DNA of 8,481 nt from Desulfitobacterium sp. (GTDB lineage Bacteria > Bacillota > Desulfitobacteriia > Desulfitobacteriales > Desulfitobacteriaceae). Below are positions 1-6,394 of the stretch, in pieces. The DNA lies in NCBI GenBank assembly GCA_012799495.1, contig JAAZLD010000150.1, forward strand, positions 1 to 8,481, given 5' to 3'. Below the pieces are notes generated by a model, which was not told the origin of the DNA, did not search any database, and worked only from the letters and a program-made list of their open reading frames with translations. The position numbers and the translations under genes are program-made. How positions within the stretch are numbered: the first letter of the stretch is position 1; each line of letters starts with the position of its first letter.

Positions 1-290
1 CCTGCTACTGGAAAGAGAGCTTCAATCAGATCAATCCCTGTAACTCGTTCTGGCACAGGAAAACCTAGTTTCTTTGCTGCCCATACAACCCCTATTCCGT
101 CAGCAGTTACTAAATATGCGGAGTTGATTAATTGTTTAAGGCGGGGATCCCTGTTTGCAAATTGAATAAGTTCTGGATTAGCTGTCACTACTTGGGCTCT
201 TTCTCCAGATTCTACCCCTTCCGCAATTTTCGCAACGGCTTCCGACATGGTTACACGATGTATTTTTACTCCCAGGATATCTGACTTCAC
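1..290 (-). CDS. tagA: TagA/WecG/CpsF-family N-acetylmannosaminyltransferase, N-terminal part (runs off left edge)
   Basis: The family transfers N-acetylmannosamine from UDP-ManNAc to undecaprenyl-PP-GlcNAc at the inner face of the membrane, an early step of wall teichoic acid or related glycopolymer synthesis. The 96 visible residues begin VKSDILGVKIHRVTM and carry the family signatures VTANPELIQFA and YLVTADGIGVVWAAKKLG, then a VTGIDLIEAL segment. T36 and D64 sit where Thr37 and Asp65 lie in the structurally studied Thermoanaerobacter TagA, which supports this start. The start is GTG at 290-288 with GGAGG seven bases upstream (302-298). ATG at 248-246 is in frame but would cut off the conserved first strand. 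The C-terminal half, including the membrane appendage, lies outside the window. It follows mreB on the same strand after a 182-base gap that has its own promoter and a structured leader. The acceptor and sugar specificity are inferred from family only. Confidence 0.9.
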   Translation of the reverse strand, partial: MKSDILGVKIHRVTMSEAVAKIAEGVESGERAQVVTANPELIQFANRDPRLKQLINSAYLVTADGIGVVWAAKKLGFPVPERVTGIDLIEALFPVA

Positions 291-308
291 TCTACACCCT
301 CCATCCCC

Positions 309-382
309 AAAAACAGAAAGCCAAGGATTAGCTCACCAGCATAGCCGGTCTTAAGCCCTTTCCTCGGCAACCACACTTTGCC
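309..382 (-). promoter_or_regulatory. Structured leader / candidate attenuator ahead of tagA
   Basis: Read on the minus strand, GCCGAGGA (368-361) pairs with TCCTTGGC (327-320), 8 bp including one G-U. Inside lies ACCGGC (349-344) pairing with GCTGGT (340-335) around a TAT loop, again with one G-U, and a short GGCT/AGCT helix (357-354 / 333-330). The outer helix runs straight into TTTCTGTTTTT (319-309), as in an intrinsic terminator. A second hairpin, GGCAA (382-378) with TTGCC (370-366), uses bases 368-366 of the outer helix, so the two cannot form together. On the plus strand the two wobble pairs become A-C mismatches, so the RNA should be the minus-strand one. The U tract ends six bases before the tagA Shine-Dalgarno. 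It could be an attenuator or riboswitch, or simply the mreB terminator. I could not match it to a known riboswitch class. Confidence 0.55.
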
Positions 383-426
383 CAATATATCTGTCAAGAA
401 ATTCTATAGTTATCTATGCATATTTT

Positions 427-455
427 ATTTTATTAAGGATTTCTTATGATATCAA
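427..455 (-). promoter_or_regulatory. Candidate sigma-A promoter for tagA
   Basis: On the minus strand, TTGATA (455-450) is followed after exactly 17 bases by TAAAAT (432-427); each hexamer differs from consensus at one position. It lies 18 bases beyond the mreB stop codon. A start site near 420 would give tagA a leader of about 130 bases that contains the structured element at 309-382. Found by eye in AT-rich DNA, so it could be a chance match. Confidence 0.5.
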
Positions 456-472
456 AGACCTCTTAGTTATAC

Positions 473-1459
473 TTAAAAACTATACTCTAAAACCTTACCT
501 GTACCTAAAGCTACGCAAGAAATTGGATCATCTGCTACGGTGACAGGTAAACCAGTTTCCCGAGAAATTCGCTCATCAAAACCATAAATTAAGGAGCCTC
601 CACCTGTCATGACTATTCCTTTATTAAGAATATCTGCCGAAAGCTCTGGTGGAGTGCGTTCTAGTACTTCTTTTACCGCCCCTATAATAGCTTCTACACT
701 TTCCTCTAAGGCTAAGTAGCACTCTTTAGAGTTTACGGTAATAGTTTTAGGAAGACCAGAAACTAAGTCTCTACCCCGAACATCAATTTCCGCATGATCT
801 TGACGACCTTCAGGTATAGCAGAGCCTACAGCAATCTTCACTTCTTCAGCAGTCCTCTCCCCGATCATCAGATTGTACTCCCGGCGAATATGGCGAATAA
901 TGGCCTCATCGAATTTATCCCCACCTACCCGCAGACTACGTTTGGTAACGATTCCCTCTAAAGAAAGGACAGCCACATCAGTGGTTCCTCCCCCAATATC
1001 TACGATCATATTTCCTGTAGGGCCGGAAATATCTAATCCTGCTCCTAATGCAGCAGCATAAGGCTCCTCAATAACTTTGACGTTTTTAGCCCCTACTTGG
1101 TAGGCAGCTTGTTTTACTGCTCTTTGTTCCACATCTGTTACTCCAGAAGGGATACAGACTACCACTCTTGTCCTAAAGAAGGGTAAACGTTTAGCACCAG
1201 CTTTTTCTAAAAAATATTTAAGCATAAGCTCTGTAGTTTGATAATCGGCTATTACCCCATCCCGCATAGGACGCATAGCGGTAATGTTTCCAGGGGTCCT
1301 TCCTAACATCATACGAGCTTCTTCCCCTACCGCAATGCGTTTATTGGTATTTCTATCGATAGCCACAACAGAAGGTTCGTGGAGGATTATGCCTTTTCCT
1401 TTAGCAAAAACTAGGACACTGGCTGTTCCCAGGTCAATTCCTAAATCTACTCCGAACAT
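473..1459 (-). CDS. mreB: Rod shape-determining protein, MreB/Mbl family actin homologue
   Basis: Bacterial actin that polymerises into membrane-associated filaments and guides the elongation peptidoglycan machinery. The 328-residue length is normal. It shows the actin-fold nucleotide motifs: phosphate-1 loop DLGTASVLV (9-17), connect-1 region with E131 in VIEEPYAAALGAG, phosphate-2 loop VDIGGGTTDVAVLS (153-166), and adenosine motif GIVMTGGGSLIYG (281-293). The N-terminus (MFGVDLGIDLGTA) and the RGRDLVSGLPKTITVNSKE stretch (228-246) match Bacillus Mbl closely, and spoIIID directly upstream is the Mbl gene order, so Mbl is the better paralogue name. Its ATG start is preceded by AAAGGGG at 1476-1470, ten bases upstream, a modest ribosome site. 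The 274-base gap before it holds a promoter, a palindrome, a hairpin and a SpoIIID-like box. It appears complete and intact. Confidence 0.95.
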   Translation of the reverse strand: MFGVDLGIDLGTASVLVFAKGKGIILHEPSVVAIDRNTNKRIAVGEEARMMLGRTPGNITAMRPMRDGVIADYQTTELMLKYFLEKAGAKRLPFFRTRVVVCIPSGVTDVEQRAVKQAAYQVGAKNVKVIEEPYAAALGAGLDISGPTGNMIVDIGGGTTDVAVLSLEGIVTKRSLRVGGDKFDEAIIRHIRREYNLMIGERTAEEVKIAVGSAIPEGRQDHAEIDVRGRDLVSGLPKTITVNSKECYLALEESVEAIIGAVKEVLERTPPELSADILNKGIVMTGGGSLIYGFDERISRETGLPVTVADDPISCVALGTGKVLEYSF

Positions 1460-1485
1460 GTTTAAGGTACCCCTTTCTTATCCTA

Positions 1486-1510
1486 TGCTTGTCCAACTAA
1501 CAAACAAGCA
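1486..1510 (-). promoter_or_regulatory. 7-bp inverted repeat containing a SpoIIID-like box, upstream of mreB
   Basis: TGCTTGT (1510-1504, minus) and ACAAGCA (1492-1486) form a perfect 7-bp inverted repeat with an 11-base spacer, ten bases upstream of the mreB Shine-Dalgarno. GGACAAG, the core of the published Bacillus SpoIIID binding consensus, lies at 1494-1488 and overlaps the right arm. SpoIIID is encoded just upstream, so autogenous or operon control is plausible. A 7-base match alone is expected about once in a window this size on either strand; only its position makes it worth recording. Confidence 0.35.
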
Positions 1511-1569
1511 AAAGAATCTTCATCTATAAAATCTTAATAAAACTCCCTTAAAACTTCTAATATGCAAAA

Positions 1570-1597
1570 GTACAATCTCCCCTTAGGGAGATTATAC
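1570..1597 (-). promoter_or_regulatory. 12-bp hairpin in the mreB leader, possible weak terminator
   Basis: On the minus strand GTATAATCTCCC (1597-1586), loop TAAG, GGGAGATTGTAC (1581-1570) makes a 12-bp stem with one G-U pair, followed by TTTT (1569-1566). The wobble becomes an A-C mismatch on the plus strand, so the minus-strand RNA is the likely folded one. The U tract is short, so termination would be partial. It lies about 110 bases before the mreB start. The left arm also contains a TATAAT, but no -35 hexamer lies at correct spacing. Confidence 0.45.
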
Positions 1598-1602
1598 ATA
1601 AT

Positions 1603-1624
1603 ATACCACAATCATACCACAATC
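1603..1624. repeat. Tandem 11-bp direct repeat
   Basis: ATACCACAATC occurs twice with no gap at 1603-1613 and 1614-1624 (GATTGTGGTAT on the minus strand), directly upstream of the 12-bp hairpin in the mreB leader. The 11-bp period is close to one helical turn, so both copies face the same side of the DNA, as paired protein-binding sites would. A chance duplication in simple AT-rich DNA is also possible. Confidence 0.5.
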
Positions 1625-1696
1625 TTTTATTCTATGAAAATCGAGTTTAGATATATGTTTTCCCATCTATTAATATAGTAATCATAAAATCAAAAC

Positions 1697-1732
1697 ACTT
1701 ACCATTATAGCAGGGTAAGTCCATAGTTTAAA
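1697..1732 (-). promoter_or_regulatory. Extended -10 promoter for mreB inside an operator-like palindrome
   Basis: On the minus strand TTTAAA (1732-1727) is followed after 17 bases by TATAAT (1709-1704) with TGC directly before it (1712-1710), a perfect extended -10 element. The -10 is bracketed by a perfect 7-bp inverted repeat, ACTTACC (1720-1714) and GGTAAGT (1703-1697), with 10 bases between the arms. A dimeric repressor bound here would block RNA polymerase. It begins two bases after the spoIIID stop, so mreB probably has its own transcription start near 1697. The same palindrome, followed by a T-rich but interrupted stretch, could instead act as a weak terminator for spoIIID. Confidence 0.5.
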
Positions 1733-1733
1733 A

Positions 1734-1988
1734 TTAATTTTCCTGCTCTTGATACTTTTTACGGGTAGCTTCTCCACCACGAATATGTCGCTCTGCTTTA
1801 TTGTTCTCGAGGACTTGTTTTACCTCCATGGCCAGCTTTTCATTTATCAAAGGTAGTCTTTCAGTCACATCCTTATGGACAGTTGACTTACTTACACCGA
1901 ATATATCGGCGGTTTGTCTCACTGTAGCACTAGATTCTAAAATATAGTTGCTAATATCCAGTACGCGTTTGCGGATATATTCTTGCAC
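1734..1988 (-). CDS. spoIIID: Stage III sporulation transcriptional regulator SpoIIID
   Basis: Mother-cell DNA-binding regulator that activates and represses many sigma-E-dependent genes during endospore formation. The 84 residues align along their length with Bacillus SpoIIID (93 aa): helix-turn-helix at about 21-43 (ATVRQTADIFGVSKSTVHKD), then TERLPLIN, and the basic RHIRGGEATRKKY block (68-79) near the C-terminus that contributes to DNA binding. The start is GTG at 1988-1986 with AAGGAGG seven bases upstream, an excellent site. Upstream lies the terminator at 2036-2071, so it should be transcribed from its own promoter in 1989-2035. That stretch is AT-rich but I see no convincing sigma-E -35/-10 pair. 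The spoIIID-mreB(mbl) order is conserved in spore formers. Its presence indicates that the organism comes from a spore-forming lineage. Confidence 0.96.
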   Translation of the reverse strand: MQEYIRKRVLDISNYILESSATVRQTADIFGVSKSTVHKDVTERLPLINEKLAMEVKQVLENNKAERHIRGGEATRKKYQEQEN

Positions 1989-2035
1989 CCTGAGCCCTCC
2001 TTCTCCTCACCGGAATTTTATACATTTATATGCAT

Positions 2036-2071
2036 AGAAAATAAAAAAAGACATCCCAGAAGGATGTCTTT
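2036..2071 (-). terminator. Rho-independent terminator after the nifJ/DUF3787/SBP-remnant unit
   Basis: On the minus strand AAAGACATCC (2071-2062), loop TTCTG, GGATGTCTTT (2056-2047) forms a perfect 10-bp stem followed by TTTTATTTTC. The plus strand has no T run after the stem, so it works in the minus direction only. It lies 50 bases past the stop of the truncated substrate-binding protein and separates this transcript from spoIIID. Confidence 0.88.
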
Positions 2072-2121
2072 ACTTGGTAAATGCTGTATAGGAAGAAGTT
2101 GGGGCTTTTTTGGTGTTATTT

Positions 2122-2622
2122 TTAGATCAATCCCTTTTGGACTAAGAAGTCTCGAGCAACTGTTTCAGCTTTTAATCCCTCATAGTCCACCTTAGCGTTA
2201 AGTTCTTGCATAGTTTCATCATCGATTAATCCAGCCAACTGGTTCAAGATATCCTCAATTTCGGGATGCTTATCAAGTGCATCTTGACGAATCATTGCTA
2301 AACCATCATAAGGTGCGTAGAAATCTTGATCATCTTCCAGAATTACAAGATCATATACCTGCACTTGACCATCAGTGGCATAAGCATCGATAACATCTAC
2401 TTCTCCTTCGCTAATGGAGCGATATTTAATACCATGGCTCATTCCTTTAACTTCTTTAAATCTCATATTATATACTTCTTGCAAGCCTGGATACCCGTCA
2501 GGACGATCTTGGAATTCGAATTCACATCCTAACACAAGGTCTTCAGATACTTCTGCTAAATCGCTAAAAGTCTTCAGATTGTACTTTTCAGCAATTTCTT
2601 TAGTGACAGCTAAATTGAAGTG
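2122..2622 (-). pseudogene. 5'-truncated glycine betaine/choline-type ABC substrate-binding protein (OpuAC/OpuCC family)
   Basis: The open frame carries only the C-terminal half of a compatible-solute binding protein: LAVTKEIAEKYNLKTFSDLA, then LGCEFEFQDRPDGYPGL, VDVIDAYATDGQVQVYDL, DDQDFYAPYDGLAMIRQD, and VARDFLVQKGLI to a normal end. These motifs and the ending are typical of the OpuAC domain. The frame meets TAA at 2625-2623, just before family similarity begins. The signal peptide, lipobox Cys and first lobe, more than 100 residues of a protein usually near 300, are missing. The remaining 166 codons have no internal stop, so the loss seems recent. GTG at 2535 is the first plausible start but sits inside the fold, and no permease or ATPase genes are nearby. 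It lies downstream of the DUF3787-like gene and is followed by a strong terminator. A functional truncated product is unlikely. Confidence 0.82.
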
Positions 2623-2663
2623 TTATAAATTACTTCTAGCTGTCTCTTTTCTAATAGTTTTCC

Positions 2664-2849
2664 TTACGATAAAGCGTTAGTATCTACCCATTCTTTAGCT
2701 AGGAGAACTGACTCTTCTGTTGGAATTGGAACTTTAGACTCCGCTTTTAATTCTTTAATATCTGCTCTCCAGGCGGCAGTATCATGACGCTCTATTGGAT
2801 TGGCCATGAATTTTTCTTTTGATCTGTTTTCACCAGAGCTTTTAGGCAT
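2664..2849 (-). CDS. Small DUF3787-like protein
   Basis: A 61-residue hydrophilic protein without a signal peptide or membrane segment. The core PIERHDTAAW (18-27) followed by KVPIPTEESVLLAKEWVDTN (39-58) is what I recognise as DUF3787, a small family of spore-forming Clostridia. I recall a member described from Clostridioides difficile spores, but no biochemical role is established to my knowledge. The start is ATG at 2849-2847 with AGGAGG eight bases upstream. An internal ATG before ANPIER (about 2808) has no good ribosome site. It begins 17 bases after the nifJ stop, so it is probably co-transcribed with nifJ. The bases just past its stop are where the deletion joining it to the substrate-binding protein remnant must lie. 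Family assignment is from memory of the motif. Confidence 0.72.
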   Translation of the reverse strand: MPKSSGENRSKEKFMANPIERHDTAAWRADIKELKAESKVPIPTEESVLLAKEWVDTNALS

Positions 2850-2866
2850 ATTTTATTCCTCCTAAT

Positions 2867-5800
2867 CTAATATTGTTGATCAGCCATACGTCGAAGGGTT
2901 TGATATTTTTCCTGAGCATGCTGTTCCGCCACATTAAACAGTTCCCCTGCGATTTCTGGAAAGACAGTTTCCAGTGAAGAGTAACGTATTTCACCTCTAA
3001 TAAAGTCTTGGAAGGAACCTTTGGGTTCTCTGGAGTCCAGAACAAAGGGATTCTTACCTTGTTCTTTAAGACGGGGATCATGGCGCCACAAATGCCAATA
3101 ACCAGCATCTACAGCTTTCTTCATCTCTGCGATACTTGTACCCATACCAGTTTTAATACCATGGTTGATACAAGAAGAATAGGCAATGATGAGAGAAGGC
3201 CCATTATAACTTTCTGCTTCGGTAATAGCTTTGAGGGTTTGATTCATATTTGCTCCCATGGCTATTTGAGCTACATAAATATAGCCATAGGTAGTGGAGA
3301 TCAATCCTAAATCTTTTTTACGTACTTTCTTTCCGCCAGCAGCAAACTTAGCTATAGCTGCTGTTTGGGTAGCTTTAGAGGACTGGCCACCAGCATTTGA
3401 GTATACCTCTGTATCAAAGACCAAAATATTGATATCATCTCCACTGGCTAGTACATGATCTAAGCCATTGTACCCAATATCATAGGCAAAGCCGTCTCCC
3501 CCGAAAATCCAGACGGAGGGCTTTACTAGATAGTCTTTACGGAGAAGGATTTCTTTAAGGATCCGGTTGTCTGAAGGAGCTTTTTCCCTTTCTATTAACT
3601 CTAGAACTTTGGCGCTGGCTTTTTTGGAGCCTTCTCCATCTGTAAAGTTATCCAGCCACTCTTGGAAAGCAGCTTTTAATTCAGGACTTAAGCCGCTTTC
3701 TAACCCTTCATTCATAAGTAAAGCTATTTTTTCCCGGATTTGCTTGTACCCAAGGTAAATGCCATAACCGAATTGGGCATTATCCTCGAAAAGTGGATTC
3801 ATCCAGGCAGGACCTTTACCGTCAGCATTAGTTGTATAAGGAATGGAAGGTGCGCTTCCCCCCCATATAGAGGAGCAACCTGTGGCATTAGCGATGATCA
3901 TCCGTTCTCCATATAACTGAGTTACTAGGCGTGCATAGGGAGTCTCTCCACATCCTGGACAAGCACCATTGAACTCAAGTAACGGACGAGCTAATTGACT
4001 ACCAAAGAGGGTTTTTACATCCATGAGATCCCGCTTTTCCGTGACAGTCATGGCAAATTCCCAGTTTTCCGCTTCCATTTCAATTTCATGGTCAGCAGGC
4101 TCCATGACTAGAGCTTTACCAGGTGCAGGACAAATATCAGCACAGTTACCACATCCTGTACAGTCAAGGGGGGATACTTGAATTCGATAATGATAGCCCT
4201 CTAGTTTTTTGCTGTTTGGCTTCTTAGTTTTAAAGGTATCAGGCGCTTTCCCCAGTTCTTCATCATCAAGGAGAAAAGCGCGGATGGTAGCATGGGGACA
4301 GACATAGGCACATTGGTTACATTGAATACATTTGTCAATTTGCCATTCAGGTATAAAGACGGCAATTCCCCGTTTTTCGTATTTTGTAGTTCCCAAAGGA
4401 AAAGTTCCATCCTCCATACCTACAAAGTCACTGGTAGTAAGCTGATCTCCTTCATTCCGGGCCATCTTTCTTTGAATCCTCTTCACAAAATCAGGCTCTT
4501 CCTTAATAGGCATATCTTCATCAGGTAAGTTAGCCCAGGAAGAAGGAACTTCAACCTTAACTAAAGATTCGATCCCTTTATCTACAGCCTGATGGTTCAT
4601 AGTTACGATCTTATCCCCTTTTTTGCCATAGACTTTGCGAATGGAATCTTTTAAGTAATTTACGGCATCTTCAAGGGGAATAACATTCGCCAGCTTAAAG
4701 AAGGCTGCTTGCATAACCATGTTAATACGTCCACCTAAACCGATTTCTCCAGCAATTGAAACAGCATCGATTAAGTAGAAGTTAATATCATTTTGAGCTA
4801 GGTAGCGCTTGAGAGAAGCAGGAAGATGGTCTTCTACTTCCTCGGGAGTCCAAGGGCAGTTAAGAACAAAAGTACCACCTTTCTTAAGACCTTTTACAAT
4901 ATCGTAGTTATAAATAAAGGATCGATTGTGACAGGCAATATAATCAGCATCATAAACCAAATAGGAAGATTTAATAGGGACTTTCCCAAAGCGTAAGTGG
5001 GAAATAGTAGTTCCACCAGATTTCTTACTGTCATACTCAAAATATCCTTGGACATGGAGATCCGTGTTATCACCGATGATTTTGATAGCACTTTTATTAG
5101 CTCCCACAGTTCCATCAGAACCTAAGCCCCAAAACTTGCAGCTAATTGTTCCTTCTGGGGTGGTGTCGACTACTTCCTCAATGGATAAAGATGTATTAGT
5201 TAAATCATCTACGATACCAATGGTAAAGCGATCTTTAGGTTCAGGTTTTTCCAGGTTCTTAAAGACAGCTAAGATCTGAGATGGTGTGGTATCTTTTGAA
5301 CCAAGACCATAGCGACCTCCCACAATAAGGGGTCGAGTTTCTTTATTATTAAAGAGCTGAATTATATCTAGATAGAGAGGCTCACCAGTGGAGCCTGGTT
5401 CCTTTGTCCGGTCGAGAACAGCGATTCTCTTTACGGATTTGGGCAAAACATCAAAGAAATACTTAGAGGAGAAGGGACGATAAAGGCGGACTTTAATAAG
5501 CCCCAATTTTTGCCCTTTTGCTGCTAGGTAATCTATAGTTTCTTCGATAGTATTACAAACTGAGCCCATAGCAATTATGATATTCTCCGCTTCCGGATCT
5601 CCGTAATACTGAAAGGGATGATATTCCCGACCTGTAATCTTTTTAAACTCTTTAAAATAATCCTCTACAATATCAGGTACTGCGTCGTAAAAAGGATTGG
5701 AGGCTTCCCTGTTTTGGAAGTAAATATCGGGATTTTGGGCAGTTCCTCGTAAAACAGGATGATTAGGATTTAAAGCTCTATCTCGAAACTCTTGGATTTT

Positions 5801-6394
5801 CTCGTAGTCCACTAATTTAGCGATTTCCTCATAGGGGGTAGTTTCCACCTTTTGTACTTCGTGAGAAGTGCGAAAACCGTCAAAAAAATGGAGATGGGGC
5901 ATTCTTGATTTTATAGCAGCTAAATGAGCTATATAGGCCATATCGCTTGCTTCTTGAACATTATTAGAGCAGAGCATAGCAAACCCTGTTTGCCTGGCAG
6001 CGTTAATATCTGCATGATCGCCGAAGATGGAGAGGGCATGGGCTGCTAAAGCCCTGGCAGATACATGAAATACTGCTGGAACGAGATTTCCCGCCATTTT
6101 ATACATTTCCGGGATCATAAGTAAAAGACCTTGAGAAGCAGTATAGGTAGTTGTCAAAGCTCCTGCTTGGAGGGAACCATGAACTGCTGCCGCTGCACCA
6201 GCTTCTGATTCCATTTCTACTACTTTTACAGGTTGGTCAAAGATATTCTTAGCATTATGAGCAGACCATTCATCTACCTCTTCCGCCATAGGGGATGAGG
6301 GAGTAATAGGAAAGATGGTGGCTACTTCAGTAAGAGCGTAAGACGCTTCTGCGGCAGCTTGGTTACCATCCATTGTTTTTATCTTTTTGGTCAC
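2867..6394 (-). CDS. nifJ: Pyruvate:ferredoxin (flavodoxin) oxidoreductase, single-chain
   Basis: Cytoplasmic homodimer that converts pyruvate and CoA to acetyl-CoA, CO2 and two reduced ferredoxins. All parts of the fused enzyme are present in 1175 residues. Domain I (about 1-250) has TMDGNQAAAEA and PITPSSPMAEE with T31, E64 and R114 at the positions known from the Desulfovibrio enzyme. Domain II (about 255-410) and the gamma-type domain III (about 415-630) follow. A ferredoxin domain has CIQCNQCAYVCP (689-700) and CTGCGNCADICP (745-756) for two [4Fe-4S] clusters. The TPP domain has C812, C815, C840 and C1075 for the proximal cluster, GDG (966-968) and DTEVYSNAGGQ (994-1004). The Desulfovibrio C-terminal protective extension is absent. 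The start is GTG (6394-6392) with AAGGAGGT six bases upstream; it overlaps an ATG that is followed at once by TGA. Complete, with no missing catalytic residue. Confidence 0.97.
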   Translation of the reverse strand: MTKKIKTMDGNQAAAEASYALTEVATIFPITPSSPMAEEVDEWSAHNAKNIFDQPVKVVEMESEAGAAAAVHGSLQAGALTTTYTASQGLLLMIPEMYKMAGNLVPAVFHVSARALAAHALSIFGDHADINAARQTGFAMLCSNNVQEASDMAYIAHLAAIKSRMPHLHFFDGFRTSHEVQKVETTPYEEIAKLVDYEKIQEFRDRALNPNHPVLRGTAQNPDIYFQNREASNPFYDAVPDIVEDYFKEFKKITGREYHPFQYYGDPEAENIIIAMGSVCNTIEETIDYLAAKGQKLGLIKVRLYRPFSSKYFFDVLPKSVKRIAVLDRTKEPGSTGEPLYLDIIQLFNNKETRPLIVGGRYGLGSKDTTPSQILAVFKNLEKPEPKDRFTIGIVDDLTNTSLSIEEVVDTTPEGTISCKFWGLGSDGTVGANKSAIKIIGDNTDLHVQGYFEYDSKKSGGTTISHLRFGKVPIKSSYLVYDADYIACHNRSFIYNYDIVKGLKKGGTFVLNCPWTPEEVEDHLPASLKRYLAQNDINFYLIDAVSIAGEIGLGGRINMVMQAAFFKLANVIPLEDAVNYLKDSIRKVYGKKGDKIVTMNHQAVDKGIESLVKVEVPSSWANLPDEDMPIKEEPDFVKRIQRKMARNEGDQLTTSDFVGMEDGTFPLGTTKYEKRGIAVFIPEWQIDKCIQCNQCAYVCPHATIRAFLLDDEELGKAPDTFKTKKPNSKKLEGYHYRIQVSPLDCTGCGNCADICPAPGKALVMEPADHEIEMEAENWEFAMTVTEKRDLMDVKTLFGSQLARPLLEFNGACPGCGETPYARLVTQLYGERMIIANATGCSSIWGGSAPSIPYTTNADGKGPAWMNPLFEDNAQFGYGIYLGYKQIREKIALLMNEGLESGLSPELKAAFQEWLDNFTDGEGSKKASAKVLELIEREKAPSDNRILKEILLRKDYLVKPSVWIFGGDGFAYDIGYNGLDHVLASGDDINILVFDTEVYSNAGGQSSKATQTAAIAKFAAGGKKVRKKDLGLISTTYGYIYVAQIAMGANMNQTLKAITEAESYNGPSLIIAYSSCINHGIKTGMGTSIAEMKKAVDAGYWHLWRHDPRLKEQGKNPFVLDSREPKGSFQDFIRGEIRYSSLETVFPEIAGELFNVAEQHAQEKYQTLRRMADQQY

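Noticed and set aside
320..373. tRNA-like look of 320-373 on the plus strand (matching ends followed by AACCA)
   Set aside because: Only about 50 bases between the arms, an A-C mismatch in the acceptor-like helix, and no T-arm or anticodon arm; the pairing is better on the minus strand.
1591..1622. TATAAT at 1596-1591 (minus) as a second mreB promoter
   Set aside because: The two TTGTGG copies upstream are 20 and 9 bases away, neither a workable spacing, and the hexamer is part of a hairpin arm.
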